64,000 bases of DNA from Calothrix sp. PCC 7507 (lineage in GTDB: Bacteria; Cyanobacteriota; Cyanobacteriia; Cyanobacteriales; Nostocaceae): contig NC_019682.1 of the NCBI RefSeq assembly GCF_000316575.1, forward strand, positions 5,392,001 to 5,456,000, read 5' to 3'. Shown here piece by piece: positions 42,882 to 52,318 of this stretch (its first letter is position 1; each line of letters opens with the position of its first letter). The position numbers and the translations under genes are program-made. The notes beneath the pieces were generated by a model that made no database searches, was not told where the DNA came from, and worked only from the letters and a program-made list of their open reading frames with translations.

Positions 42882-44234
42882 TTACTGACTTTGCTTTTGC
42901 CAATCTGGTTTGACTACTTGACGGCTACGGGCAATCACTAGAGAATTATCTGGAACGTCTTCTGTGACAGTTGAACCTGCAGCGACGTAGACATCATCTC
43001 CCAAGGTGACGGGAGCGACTAAAACGCTATTGGCTCCAGTTTTGGTACGATCGCCTATTTTTGTCGGGTGTTTTTTCACACCATCATAATTGGCGGTAAT
43101 TGTACCTGCGCCAATATTGACTTTAGTACCGAGAGTGGTATCGCCCAAATATGATAAATGTGCCACGTTTGTGCGATCGCCTATATGAGTATTTTTTAAT
43201 TCCACAAAATTACCGACGCGACAAGCTGCACCCACTTGCACATGACCGCGTAAATGAGTATAGGGGCCAATTTTCGTTCCTGCATCCACTGTGCTATCTA
43301 CTACTACTGAATACAGCACCGTAACGTTTTCACCCAAGTGGCTATTTTCAATTAGACTCCCTGGACCGATACGACTGCCCGTTTGAATCACAGTCTTACC
43401 GCGCAGGTGAGTTTGAGGTTCAATAATCACATCTGGCTGTATTTCTACAGTATCGTCAATGGTGATGCTGTGAGGGTCAATGAGCGTGACACCTGCCACC
43501 ATCCATTTTTCCTTGATTCTTGTTTGTAAAATTTCGGTTGCTGTTGCTAGTTGCAGGCGATCGTTGATACCAACAATTTCCTGGTAATCTTCTACATCCA
43601 CTGCCATGACTTTGCCAACTTGGGTGACGGCATCTGTGAGGTAGTATTCTTTCTGAGCATTGTTGGCCTGTAGATGGGGTAAAAACTGTGCTAATTTTGA
43701 CCAGTTAAAACAGTAAACTCCAGCATTAATACGTGAATTTTGTTTTTGAGCAGTGGTGCAATCTTTGTCTTCTACCATTTGTTGCACAACATTTTCACTG
43801 TTACAAAAAACACGCCCGTAACCTCTAGGATCGCTCAGGTGTGCCGTCAGGATGGTGGCGGCGTTCTGATTTTCTTGGTGAGTTTGTAAGAGATGTTTGA
43901 GAGTTTCAGTGCGAATCAACGGTAAATCGCCGTTGAGTATCAACAAATCCCCAGTGTAGCCCTCAAGATGGGGAAGCAATTGTTGGATGGCGTGACCTGT
44001 GCCCAATTGTACAGTTTGTTCAACAAACTCCAAGCGGGGAATTGACTGCATGGCTGCTTTCACTTCTTCAGCCTGATACCCCACGATTACTAACTGCCGT
44101 GACGGTGAAAGCGGTTCTACACTTTTGATCACTCTCTCTACTAGCGATCGCCCACCCAAAGTATGTAAAACCTTAGGCAGGTTTGACTTCATCCGTGTGC
44201 CGCGTCCCGCAGCCAAAATTGCTACAACTACCAT
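42882..44234 (-). CDS. glmU: Bifunctional UDP-GlcNAc pyrophosphorylase/GlcN-1-P acetyltransferase
   Basis: This 450-residue cytoplasmic enzyme makes UDP-N-acetylglucosamine for peptidoglycan and lipopolysaccharide. The N-terminal uridyltransferase has [30 protein letters not shown] and LNGDLPLI. The C-terminal left-handed beta-helix has hexapeptide repeats ([16 protein letters not shown]), the acetyltransferase residues in [20 protein letters not shown] and [15 protein letters not shown]. Length and order are standard. The leader is separated from the HD-GYP gene by repeats. Confidence 0.95.
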   Translation of the reverse strand: MVVVAILAAGRGTRMKSNLPKVLHTLGGRSLVERVIKSVEPLSPSRQLVIVGYQAEEVKAAMQSIPRLEFVEQTVQLGTGHAIQQLLPHLEGYTGDLLILNGDLPLIRTETLKHLLQTHQENQNAATILTAHLSDPRGYGRVFCNSENVVQQMVEDKDCTTAQKQNSRINAGVYCFNWSKLAQFLPHLQANNAQKEYYLTDAVTQVGKVMAVDVEDYQEIVGINDRLQLATATEILQTRIKEKWMVAGVTLIDPHSITIDDTVEIQPDVIIEPQTHLRGKTVIQTGSRIGPGSLIENSHLGENVTVLYSVVVDSTVDAGTKIGPYTHLRGHVQVGAACRVGNFVELKNTHIGDRTNVAHLSYLGDTTLGTKVNIGAGTITANYDGVKKHPTKIGDRTKTGANSVLVAPVTLGDDVYVAAGSTVTEDVPDNSLVIARSRQVVKPDWQKQSQ

Positions 44235-44376
44235 AATCAGTTATCAGTGAATTGCGCTATTGCGCTTGGTCTTTTGAGATTTAGGCCTCAAATAATACCC
44301 GATTACATCGCAGACCGAAATGCGATCTCAAGTCTACTTAATCACGTTATATACTGATTATTTGGCATTTGGCATT

Positions 44377-44716
44377 TGTCAAGAGTCAAAGGTCAAGAGT
44401 CAAAGGTCAAGAGTCAAAGGTCAAGAGTCGAATGGCACGCTCGTTAACGGCGAATCCATTATTTATCAGGCTTTTGGGTGTGGTCCGTGTGGGAAGCGAA
44501 CGCGAACAGCACTTCGACAAGGCTCAGTGACCACGTCTCGTAGAGAAGAAAGCATAAATTCTCTTTCCTCCCACACCTCCCACACCTCCCACACTCGCTC
44601 CAGGCTGCATGTTTCACATGAGTCTTAGTGCCATTCGGTCAAGAGTCAAAGGTCAAAAGTTATTTGTCTCCCCCAGTCCCCAGTCCCCAGTCCCCAGTCC
44701 CCAGTCCCCAGTCCCC
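44377..44716. repeat. GTCAAGAGTCAAAG and CCCAGTC tandem repeats
   Basis: Three to four copies of GGTCAAGAGTCAAA run up to 44429, resume at about 44638 after an inserted element, and a CCCCAGT heptamer tract follows at 44671-44716 up to the HD-GYP stop. No coding content is supported in this 480-base gap. Confidence 0.75.
44429..44637. mobile_element. Miniature element (CGAATGGCAC ends) inside a tandem repeat
   Basis: CGAATGGCAC at 44429-44438 and GTGCCATTCG at 44628-44637 are perfect inverse repeats bounding a 209-base block that splits an otherwise continuous GTCAAGAGTCAAAGG tract. Inside are direct copies of CTCCCACAC. It has no ORF of its own worth calling. Confidence 0.6.
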
Positions 44717-44717
44717 A

Positions 44718-45956
44718 TTACTCATGCTGGTTTTGGCGAGAGTAAATAAACTCGACAAACTGCTGTATTAATTGGGGATTACGCCAACCTGAGTTGGTTT
44801 CTTCCATGATCACTTGGAGTGCTTCTTCTGTGCTAAAAGCCCTTTTATAGGGTCGTTCACTGGTCAGCGCATCATAAATATCAATAATTTGAAATACTTG
44901 TGCTAAATAGGGAATATCATCGCCTTTCAGCCCATCAGGGTAGCCCGATCCATCCCAGCGTTCATGATGATGACGAATAATGGGAATTACACCCCGCATA
45001 GTACGTAGTGGCTGGCAGATATTTTCTCCGATCAAAACGTGCTGTTTCATAATCTGCCAATCTTCGGGAGTAAGTTGGCCTTTTTTCAGTAGCACTGCGT
45101 CGGGAATGCCCACCTTACCAATATCATGGAGATAACCGCCCCACATCAAATCTCGAATTTGGTATCGCGAGAGATTCAGGTATTGACCAAAATCTTCTCC
45201 TAGTTTTACCAACCGTTCGCAATGGTCGCCAGTATTCGGGTCACGACTTTCAATCGCCCTAGCAACAGAAAACAATACTTGTTCTGCATGGTCTAGGTCT
45301 TCGTTCAAACGCTTTTGCCGCACTAGGGACTTAACACGCGCTGCTAGTTCTACACGGTCAAAGGGTTTGGTGAGAAAATCATCCGCCCCAACTTCAATTC
45401 CCCGGATACGCGATCGCCTATCATTTAAAGCTGTAATAAAAATTACTGGTATGAGCCTGGTAAGTTCATTTTGCTTGAGGATCTGGCACACTTCAAACCC
45501 ATCCATTCCGGGCATCATTACATCCAGCAAAATCAAATCCGGTTGTTTTTGTGCCACTAGTTCTACAGCCACAGAACCACTTTCAGCCTCAATGACTTCG
45601 CATCCTTCCATCGACAAAAGCGCAACAGCAGTCATGCGGCTAGCCGCATGGTCATCAACTACTAACACTTTCGGCACATCTGAATCAAAGCCATTCACTT
45701 TAGAACCTTTGGTTTGGAGCGTTCTAGAGGCTAACGAATCCTCATCAAAATTGACATTTTGAGCTTTCATCCAAGAAGGTAATGCTGAGGGGTTTTCAGG
45801 CATAATCTCTTCTTTAGAGAAGCCTAATGATTCACCCTCTACATTTTGCAATCCTAGGGCATGATTTGAACCCATATTCTTCACTTTACTTGGGGGGTTA
45901 GACCCATCAACAATTTGTGCGGTAGAGCCTGTATGCTTGGGTTTCCATTTAATCAC
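44718..45956 (-). CDS. Response regulator with HD-GYP cyclic-di-GMP phosphodiesterase
   Basis: This 412-residue protein has an unstructured N-terminus (residues 1-90), a receiver domain (KVLVVDDHAASRM, phosphoacceptor Asp145 in LILLDVMMPG, DDFLTKPFD), and an HD-GYP domain with HCERLVKLGEDFG, GGYLHDIGKVGIPD, and HHERWDGSGYPDGLKG. All catalytic metal ligands visible in these motifs are present, so it is probably active against cyclic-di-GMP. The start is GTG at 45956; internal Met29 or Met52 are alternatives since the N-terminal segment is not conserved in type. Confidence 0.9.
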   Translation of the reverse strand: MIKWKPKHTGSTAQIVDGSNPPSKVKNMGSNHALGLQNVEGESLGFSKEEIMPENPSALPSWMKAQNVNFDEDSLASRTLQTKGSKVNGFDSDVPKVLVVDDHAASRMTAVALLSMEGCEVIEAESGSVAVELVAQKQPDLILLDVMMPGMDGFEVCQILKQNELTRLIPVIFITALNDRRSRIRGIEVGADDFLTKPFDRVELAARVKSLVRQKRLNEDLDHAEQVLFSVARAIESRDPNTGDHCERLVKLGEDFGQYLNLSRYQIRDLMWGGYLHDIGKVGIPDAVLLKKGQLTPEDWQIMKQHVLIGENICQPLRTMRGVIPIIRHHHERWDGSGYPDGLKGDDIPYLAQVFQIIDIYDALTSERPYKRAFSTEEALQVIMEETNSGWRNPQLIQQFVEFIYSRQNQHE

Positions 45957-46494
45957 AAAGGCACTCCAATTTGTTTTAAAAAAAGTTAACAGTGTCAGGT
46001 TTCAAGAACAAGTTTGGTACTCGGCTGCATTTTAATCGGCATTTCTACAAGCTTTGTGTACTATATTAAGTCTAATTTTCTGAATTACACAAATTATAAT
46101 TTTTAATCTGTTATGAGACATTGCTAATATGTCTCACTGGTTGATTTGGACATGATTCCAGTATGATGAATTCATCCAAATGTTCAATCAGGTTTTTTAC
46201 GGATATTTATTAAATTGGTAACGCCAGATGGTGCTATAGAACCTAAATCTATATCAATTTGGAGCATCTAACTTTAAAATTTTCATATTACTCTCGTAAT
46301 ATCCGCATTTTTACTACTTTGGACTGTAAGTCTTATAAATTAAGAGTGATTTTCTTCCAAGACATTACTAAAAACCTCACGATGCCCAAGCGATTTGAAA
46401 CACCAAAACAGATGCTCTGAGGATAAGAAGAACTCTACTTTTTACCAAAAGTTTCACAGATTGGAGGCACAAGTCAGACCTAAAAGTCTGCTCT
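45957..46494. other. AT-rich intergenic region, nothing recognised
   Basis: This 538-base gap between two minus-strand genes holds no ORF, tandem repeat or element that I can support. An imperfect AGACATT...AATATGTCT palindrome occurs near 46117-46136. It should contain the promoter of the HD-GYP gene. Confidence 0.5.
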
Positions 46495-47427
46495 TTAAAT
46501 ATCAGCACTCTCATCTCCCCGTAGCCATCGTTTTCGCCAACGGGAAGTAGGTTCTAGTAAAGAAGTTTGTTGCTCTTGTTGTCGCCGTGTGACTATGACA
46601 TCAGCAGAATCATTCAAGTTTGGGTCACGGTAAGGAATAGCAGCACGTGTCAGCAAATGCTCTTTTTCTTCTTGGGAAAGAGTAGACGAGGCTAAGAGGG
46701 GGAGAGTGGGAGAGGGGGGAAATTGTGCCTTTGCATTTCTCCCCCCTCTAATCTGGGCTGCTACAGTACCGGGTGTTCGTCTACCTACCGGCGGAGTAGA
46801 ACCTATTTGTAACCCAGTTGCTAATAAGGCCGCGCGGACAGCAGCAGCACAGGAATAAGTAGCTAGAATCCCATCTACGTGTAAACACAGAGAAATTTGC
46901 TGGATAAATTCAATAGTCCATAACTGGGGACATTGGGGGGGTGAAAAGGGATCGAGAAAAATTGCATCAGCCTGGAAACCTAACTGATGTACCTGTCTAA
47001 TTAAATCTCTAGCATCGCCAATTAATAGCGTTGCTTTGAGGCGATCGCTTAATACTCGCTCTTCAAACGCTAGCTGGGTTAAAATTTCCGTATATTCATA
47101 GTCCCAATTGTCGAATAAGTGATGAGCGATCGCCGCCTGTGGGACAGATGGATTTATTTCTAACCCTATGACCTCGACCTCACAATTGGGATTTACTGCC
47201 CAAATAGTTTGTAAAGCCGCCGCTGTGTTGTATCCTAAACCATAACAAATATCTAACAGTCGTAAAACTGGTTGATGGGCACGCCCAGCTAATTGAGTAG
47301 GAGCCACAAACTTGAGAAAACTTTCCTGCTTCGCTCCGTAATGGCTATGAAATGATTCGCCAAACTCTCTAGAAGTAAAAGTGAAGGAACCATCTGCTGT
47401 TGGTTGTGGTATGAAGTCATTTGTCAT
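46495..47427 (-). CDS. mnmD: tRNA-mnm5s2U34 methyltransferase MnmD (MnmC N-terminal type)
   Basis: This 310-residue SAM-dependent methyltransferase lacks the FAD oxidase half of bifunctional MnmC. It has TSREFGESFHSHYGAKQES, motif I LLDICYGLGYNTAA, VIGLEINP, and FLDPFSPPQCPQLWTIEFI, the DUF752 signature. It methylates aminomethyl-uridine at the wobble position of certain tRNAs. The stand-alone form is typical of cyanobacteria and plants. The C-terminal 60 residues are variable. Its start codon lies in an ATGACAAATGAC repeat, so the exact start is uncertain. Confidence 0.85.
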   Translation of the reverse strand: MTNDFIPQPTADGSFTFTSREFGESFHSHYGAKQESFLKFVAPTQLAGRAHQPVLRLLDICYGLGYNTAAALQTIWAVNPNCEVEVIGLEINPSVPQAAIAHHLFDNWDYEYTEILTQLAFEERVLSDRLKATLLIGDARDLIRQVHQLGFQADAIFLDPFSPPQCPQLWTIEFIQQISLCLHVDGILATYSCAAAVRAALLATGLQIGSTPPVGRRTPGTVAAQIRGGRNAKAQFPPSPTLPLLASSTLSQEEKEHLLTRAAIPYRDPNLNDSADVIVTRRQQEQQTSLLEPTSRWRKRWLRGDESADI

Positions 47428-47519
47428 TTGTCATTCGTTATTTGTCATTGGTCATTTGTTAACAGTCAACCGTCAACCATCAACAGTCAACAGTCAACAA
47501 TCCCCAATCCCTAAAGCTT
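47428..47519. repeat. TCATTTG and CAGTCAAC tandem repeats
   Basis: The gap between the divergent mnmD and rhodanese starts consists of TCATTTGTCATT copies (47430-47460) and CAACAGTCAACAGTC copies (47462-47500). It leaves almost no unique sequence for promoters. Confidence 0.8.
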
Positions 47520-48338
47520 ATGGCTGAACCCAAATTAGTTGTTTCACAAGCATGGCTGTTGGAACATCTTAACGATCCAGAAGTTGTGATTGTAGATTGT
47601 CGCTTTTCTCTGAGCGATCCACAATTAGGACGACAGCAGTATCAAGAGAGTCACATAGAAGGTGCTTACTATCTAGATTTAAACCAGGATCTTTCTAGTC
47701 CTGTGGGAGAACATGGTGGAAGACATCCTTTACCTAATCCCGTTGATTTAGCTCAGAAGCTATCAGAGATAGGAGTAAACTATCAAAAAACATTAGTTGT
47801 AACTTACGATGATTCTCGCCTGGCGTTTGCGGCTCGTTTGTGGTGGCTATTGCGCTATTTAGGACATGAGCAAGTGGCAATTTTAGATGGAGGCTTTGCA
47901 GGTTGGCAAAAAGCAGACTATCCCATCACAAAGATTATTCCTCAAGCCCGGAAGGCTACCTTTAGACCCGAAGTACAAACAGAATTGGTAGTGGATATAA
48001 CAGCGGTAAAAAATCGTAAAGATTTGCCGGAGGTGGTTTTGATAGATTCAAGAGAGAGCGATCGCTACCAGGGTGAACGTGAGCCAATTGATAAAATTGC
48101 TGGTCATATTCCCGGTGCTGTCAACTATCCTTGGCAAGAAGTTACGGATTCTTCAGGATACCTGCTTTCTGAGCCAAAACAACGCGATCGCTGGAAAAAA
48201 TTAGACAAAGCCGAAGAAATTTTAGTTTACTGCGGTTCCGGCGTGACTGCTTGTGTAAATTTACTTTCTTTAAACATAGCGGGCATCCACAGCGCTAAAC
48301 TTTATGCTGGTAGCTGGAGCGATTGGATTAGTTATTGA
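47520..48338 (+). CDS. Sulfurtransferase (thiosulfate/3-mercaptopyruvate type)
   Basis: This 272-residue protein has two rhodanese domains. The N-terminal one (VVIVDCRFSLSD, GAYYLDLNQDLSSP) lacks the active Cys. The C-terminal one has LIDSRESDRYQGEREPID, GHIPGAVNYPW and the active loop YCGSGVTAC, with Cys as the sulfur carrier. CGSGVTA is nearer the mercaptopyruvate than the thiosulfate subtype, so substrate choice is open. The protein is cytoplasmic. Its leader is a repeat tract. Confidence 0.9.
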   Translation: MAEPKLVVSQAWLLEHLNDPEVVIVDCRFSLSDPQLGRQQYQESHIEGAYYLDLNQDLSSPVGEHGGRHPLPNPVDLAQKLSEIGVNYQKTLVVTYDDSRLAFAARLWWLLRYLGHEQVAILDGGFAGWQKADYPITKIIPQARKATFRPEVQTELVVDITAVKNRKDLPEVVLIDSRESDRYQGEREPIDKIAGHIPGAVNYPWQEVTDSSGYLLSEPKQRDRWKKLDKAEEILVYCGSGVTACVNLLSLNIAGIHSAKLYAGSWSDWISY

Positions 48339-48410
48339 TTATAGGGCATTTGGCATTAGGTATTGAGCATTGAGTATTGAACATTGGGCATTGAGAGAAA
48401 TAATTAATGA

Positions 48411-48510
48411 CTCCTAACTCCTAACTCCTAACTCCTAACTCCTAACTCCCAACTCCCAACTCCCAACTCCCAACTCCCGACTCCCGACTCCTAACTCCCG
48501 ACTCCCAACA
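48411..48510. repeat. CTCCTAA/CTCCCAA heptamer tract
   Basis: About fourteen heptamers shift from CTCCTAA to CTCCCAA to CTCCCGA along the tract, between the stops of two convergent genes. The gradient of variants suggests stepwise expansion. Confidence 0.9.
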
Positions 48511-48514
48511 AATC

Positions 48515-50119
48515 TCAAAACTCCCCCAAACCCAAACTGTAATTGAGACTAAAAAACCAACCACCATAATCAATACTGGGAACAGTTGAGCCACCAAAAG
48601 TAACTCCACCTTGTAAATTAATGCTACTGTAATCAGATATTCGATAATTTAAATGCCCAAATAATCGATGAAATTCGTCTTCTCGTGAGTCTGGGCGCTC
48701 CGTAAAATTTGATAAGTTAAATTGGTAATCAAGACCAACCTGAAGCGGCTGCTGTAAATAGTAGCTTAAAGAAAGCCAGAAAGAATTGATGATGCGATTA
48801 CGGTTTTCTGGATCAGCAAGATTCAGGCTTAATTCATAGAAGCTATCTAACATTAATTTTGAACTCAGAGGATCTCGCCGTCCCAATGACAGCCGCACGG
48901 TATTTTCATTTAAAAAGCGATCGCCTGCTTTAAAAAAATCACCGTTATTAGCGTAGAACAACTGTTGATTGCTAAAACCAAGCTCTCCATACATTCGCTG
49001 CGATAGCTGCTGGTAAAGACTCAGGTTGAATCTCAGCTGATTGTAATCATATAATGACTGATCCGCGTAACGAATTAGGTAGCCATCAATTGACCCATTT
49101 ATATAAGTCTGACGACCCAAAGGTAAATATGCCGAGGCTAATGTCAGCCCATAAAACATCAATCCATCTTCTATAGGATCAACATCCGAAGAAAAAATAT
49201 TACTTGTTTGGAAGTAGCCTACACGAGCCTGCAAATAACCTACAGGTTTAAACTTGGCTATTGGCTGTTCTGTAGGTGGAAGTGGTGTTTGTTCTAGCGG
49301 TTTTGGTGATGACAGTCTTTGCCTCACCCTTAACCCCAGTTCCAAATCGCGATCGCTAAGTGGTCGCTGTCGCACTCGCAACTCCAGCTCCAGCTTACCA
49401 TCACTACGTGTAGGTGAAGGCTGTGTTTCTTCTCGCAGCCTCTGTCTTAGCCTTTCTATCCTTTGAGAGTAATCTATCTGGGGTTTCTCTAAGAGTTGTT
49501 GTATTGGTTCTGAAGAAGGCTTGGGAAAATTACTTGGCTGTCCTTCTAGCTGTGGAGGATTATTTTGCTTCTGAAGATTGCCAGGACTTCTAGGACTGGG
49601 TTGAGAATTTGGTGGTTTTGAGGGACTAGGATTGGGTTGAGAATTTGGCAGTATTTGTGAATTTAAACGCCACAACTTATTAGGATTCTTGCACAGATAG
49701 ACTTTACAGTCAGCTTCAGGAGAAGAAAAAGACAAGTGCGACGGATAATCTGAACCAAGAAGTGTCACAAAATCACTGCTAAATTCTTCATTTTTCCCAA
49801 CTTTAGTCATATCAACAAGCGGAGGCTGGGGAAATTTCTCACAAGTACTGACATTACTCTGATTTAACTTTGTATCTGTTAACTCAGATAACCCCAACAG
49901 CGGCAAGTTAGAACTGATTTGACCTAGCTTAAGCTTCTGGCATGGCTGATGAGTCTGTGCCCTTGCCAAATTTTGTGTGTTTAATGCTACGCTATACTGG
50001 CTATATAACGTACTTGAATTTGCAGCCCATGCCCCATCTACACTGATGCTAAAGAAGCTTGCACCATTAGGAACTAACAAAATCGCACACAAGGAAAATT
50101 TCCAGCTTTTGGATTGCAT
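48515..50119 (-). CDS. Probable outer-membrane beta-barrel protein, unknown
   Basis: This 534-residue protein has an N-terminal signal segment (WKFSLCAILLVPNGASFFS), a Pro/Ser/Gln-rich region (residues about 160-215, NPSPSKPPNSQPSPRS), a repeated charged segment (ELELRVRQRPLSDRDLELG) and a C-terminal half of about fourteen amphipathic strands (YLQARVGYFQTSNIF, YINGSIDGYLIRYAD, LMLDSFYELSLNL). It ends SLNYSLGLGEF with a terminal Phe, the barrel assembly signal. I do not recognise a family. It is divergent from the FecR-domain gene, suggesting a partnership at the cell surface. Confidence 0.7.
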   Translation of the reverse strand: MQSKSWKFSLCAILLVPNGASFFSISVDGAWAANSSTLYSQYSVALNTQNLARAQTHQPCQKLKLGQISSNLPLLGLSELTDTKLNQSNVSTCEKFPQPPLVDMTKVGKNEEFSSDFVTLLGSDYPSHLSFSSPEADCKVYLCKNPNKLWRLNSQILPNSQPNPSPSKPPNSQPSPRSPGNLQKQNNPPQLEGQPSNFPKPSSEPIQQLLEKPQIDYSQRIERLRQRLREETQPSPTRSDGKLELELRVRQRPLSDRDLELGLRVRQRLSSPKPLEQTPLPPTEQPIAKFKPVGYLQARVGYFQTSNIFSSDVDPIEDGLMFYGLTLASAYLPLGRQTYINGSIDGYLIRYADQSLYDYNQLRFNLSLYQQLSQRMYGELGFSNQQLFYANNGDFFKAGDRFLNENTVRLSLGRRDPLSSKLMLDSFYELSLNLADPENRNRIINSFWLSLSYYLQQPLQVGLDYQFNLSNFTERPDSREDEFHRLFGHLNYRISDYSSINLQGGVTFGGSTVPSIDYGGWFFSLNYSLGLGEF

Positions 50120-50526
50120 GGTTGATGACGCCCATTACTTTTAGCAAGCGAGACCCACAAGCTGCGCCAGAGGTTACAGTTAGGGATCTAAAATGTCTGC
50201 TCAACTTGTCCCTGATTTTTCTACCAATTTTGTAACAATCAATAGTTGACTATATTTATTGATGTTCAGACTTGTTTATCTAAAAAGTTACATATATTTA
50301 TTTTTGTTATACGTACGTAAGCCATTCATATCATGTAAATTTATTGTGTAGTTAAAGGCATATAATGGTATGTAGGGTTGATTTGTTTTATCAGTTACAT
50401 TGACATAATTTAAGTATTTAAGTCAAGTAATTGAAAATCCAGTATAGAAGATAACATTAATTCGGGATTAGCATCTACTTTCAACTGGTTTGTGATCAGT
50501 TAAAGTTTCCGAGTTTTCAAAATATT
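50120..50526. other. AT-rich divergent promoter region
   Basis: This 407-base region separates the starts of the barrel and FecR genes. It is AT-rich, with a TACGTACGTA palindrome near 50310-50320. There are no repeats of the heptamer type and no ORF. I see no recognisable operator. Confidence 0.5.
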
Positions 50527-52146
50527 ATGTTTCATCATAAATTTTTCCCACTTTTAGTGGTTGGTTTATGGGGGGTTATAGCTTTGCCCTCGCCAAATAT
50601 GGTGAGTGCAAACGCTCCTCTGACGCGGGCTGAGATTCAGAATCTGCGTAATTTAGTCCAACTGATCATTAGAAATAACCCACAGAAGCGTCCGGCACGA
50701 AAATTAGACACTATAATTCCTGGCGATGGCTTATCTACTGGTAGAGCTTCCTTAGCAGAGTTGCGCTTTAACGATGGCTCTTTAGCACGAGTTGGAGAAC
50801 AAGCTCTATTTCAATTTTTGCCACAAACTCGCAACTTTCGACTATCAAATGGGACTGTGCTACTGCTGATACCTCCTGGAAGGGGGCAAACACGCATACA
50901 AACACCTAACGCAGCAGCAGCAATTCGTGGTTCAGCATTATTTGTACGCTATGACGAACAAACAGACACCACAGTTTTAGGCGCATTGACAAATAGTGGC
51001 ATTGAAGTTTCTAACAAAGAAGCTTCTCAAAGTCAATTGCTGGAAGCAGGACAGTTAATAGTTATTGTTAAGAATAAATTTCAAGGCTTATACGATTTTG
51101 ATCTAAGGAATTTTTATGAAACCAGCGATCTAGTTCAAGGGCTGGATTTGACTAGGCAGAATCTTAAGCCTATGCCCGATCCGGCGATCGCTAGTGTTCA
51201 AGCTGAAACCGCCGCAGCCGTAGCAGCACAGTCACCCATAAGCGGTAGGGGAGTAGTAGACAACCCATCTTTTTTACAGTTAAGCAATAGTTCTTCATCA
51301 TCCAGCAACGCCAGCAAAGATACTCCCTCATCAAACACCCTCAATGAGAATCCTTCAGTAAATTCCCTCGTAGAAACAGGACAAGTTGTATCAGATACTG
51401 AGCGGCAGACTTCTCAAAATAACAACGATAATAATAATGTAAATTCACAGGACAAGCCCCCGGAAACAAAGCCGCCTGAGACTAAACCGCCTGAGACTAA
51501 ACCACCAGAAACTAAACCACCGGAAACTAAACCACCGGAAACTAAACCACCAGAAACTAAACCACCGGAAACTAAACCACCAGAAACTAAACCTCCGGAA
51601 ACTAAACCACCAGAAACTAAGCCACCAGAAACTAAGCCGCCTGAGACTAAGCCCCCGGAAACTAAACCGCCAGAAACTAAACCACCTGAGACTAAGCCCC
51701 CGGAAACTAAACCACCTGAGACTAAACCTCCTGAGACTAAGCCACCGGAAACTAAACCACCAGGACATAAACCTCCTGAGACTAAGCCGCCTGAGACTAA
51801 GCCCCCGGAAACTAAACCGCCAGGACATAGACCACCAGGACATAAACCTCCTGAGACTAAGCCACCAGGACATAAACCTCCAGAGACTAAGCCACCGGAA
51901 ACTAAGCCACCAGAAACTAAGCCACCGGAAACTAAACCCCCGGAAACTAAGCCACCGGAAACTAAACCTCCTGAGACTAAACCTCCTGAGACTAAGCCAC
52001 CGGAAACTAGACCACCGGAAACTAAGCCACCGGACACTAAACCTCCTGAGACTAAGCCACCGGAAACTAGACCACCGGAAACTAAACCTCCTGAGACTAA
52101 GCCACCAGAAACTAAGCCACCGGAAACTAAAGCCCCCGGAAACTAG
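50527..52146 (+). CDS. FecR-domain protein with long PPETK repeat, frameshifted near the end
   Basis: The frame encodes 539 residues: signal peptide (MFHHKFFPLLVVGLWGVIAL), FecR-type domain at about residues 45-175 (GDGLSTGRASLAELRFNDGS, IQTPNAAAAIRGSALFV), a Ser/Asn-rich linker, then about fifty PPETK units with PPGHK, PPGHR and PPETR variants. One extra A at about 52129-52131 turns the regular unit into TKAPGN and a stop at 52146. Without that base the repeat continues to PPNNPGGPTT and a stop at 52283-52285. The protein is exported; the repeat resembles cell-wall-spanning Pro-rich stalks. Its function is unknown. Confidence 0.8.
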   Translation: MFHHKFFPLLVVGLWGVIALPSPNMVSANAPLTRAEIQNLRNLVQLIIRNNPQKRPARKLDTIIPGDGLSTGRASLAELRFNDGSLARVGEQALFQFLPQTRNFRLSNGTVLLLIPPGRGQTRIQTPNAAAAIRGSALFVRYDEQTDTTVLGALTNSGIEVSNKEASQSQLLEAGQLIVIVKNKFQGLYDFDLRNFYETSDLVQGLDLTRQNLKPMPDPAIASVQAETAAAVAAQSPISGRGVVDNPSFLQLSNSSSSSSNASKDTPSSNTLNENPSVNSLVETGQVVSDTERQTSQNNNDNNNVNSQDKPPETKPPETKPPETKPPETKPPETKPPETKPPETKPPETKPPETKPPETKPPETKPPETKPPETKPPETKPPETKPPETKPPETKPPETKPPETKPPETKPPGHKPPETKPPETKPPETKPPGHRPPGHKPPETKPPGHKPPETKPPETKPPETKPPETKPPETKPPETKPPETKPPETKPPETRPPETKPPDTKPPETKPPETRPPETKPPETKPPETKPPETKAPGN

Positions 52147-52262
52147 ACCACCGGAAACTAAACCTCCTGAGACTAAGCCACCGGAAACTAGACCACCAGA
52201 AACTAAGCCACCGGAAACTAAACCTCCTGAGACTAAGCCACCGGAAACTAAACCTCCTAATA
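51457..52262 (+). repeat. 15-base tandem repeat encoding PPETK
   Basis: About fifty-three copies of a 15-base unit of the form CCACCGGAAACTAAA run across the end of the FecR gene and past its present stop. Third positions vary (CCA, CCG, CCT, CCC; GAA, GAG), so most copies are diverged at DNA level while the protein stays constant. This argues for selection on the peptide. GGACAT replaces GAAACT in four units. Confidence 0.92.
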
Positions 52263-52318
52263 ATCCAGGAGGCCCAACTACTTAAAATCATGGGAAGCTG
52301 TATTACAGTGCAATTACC

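Noticed and set aside
44320-44628. 102-codon ORF
   Set aside because: It is composed of tandem repeats and the inserted miniature element, and has no conserved features.
51414-52037. Long antisense ORF made of VSGGL repeats, and a second one in another frame (51445-51873)
   Set aside because: Both are complements of the PPETK repeat, which is open in several frames by composition. They have no start region or non-repeat domain.
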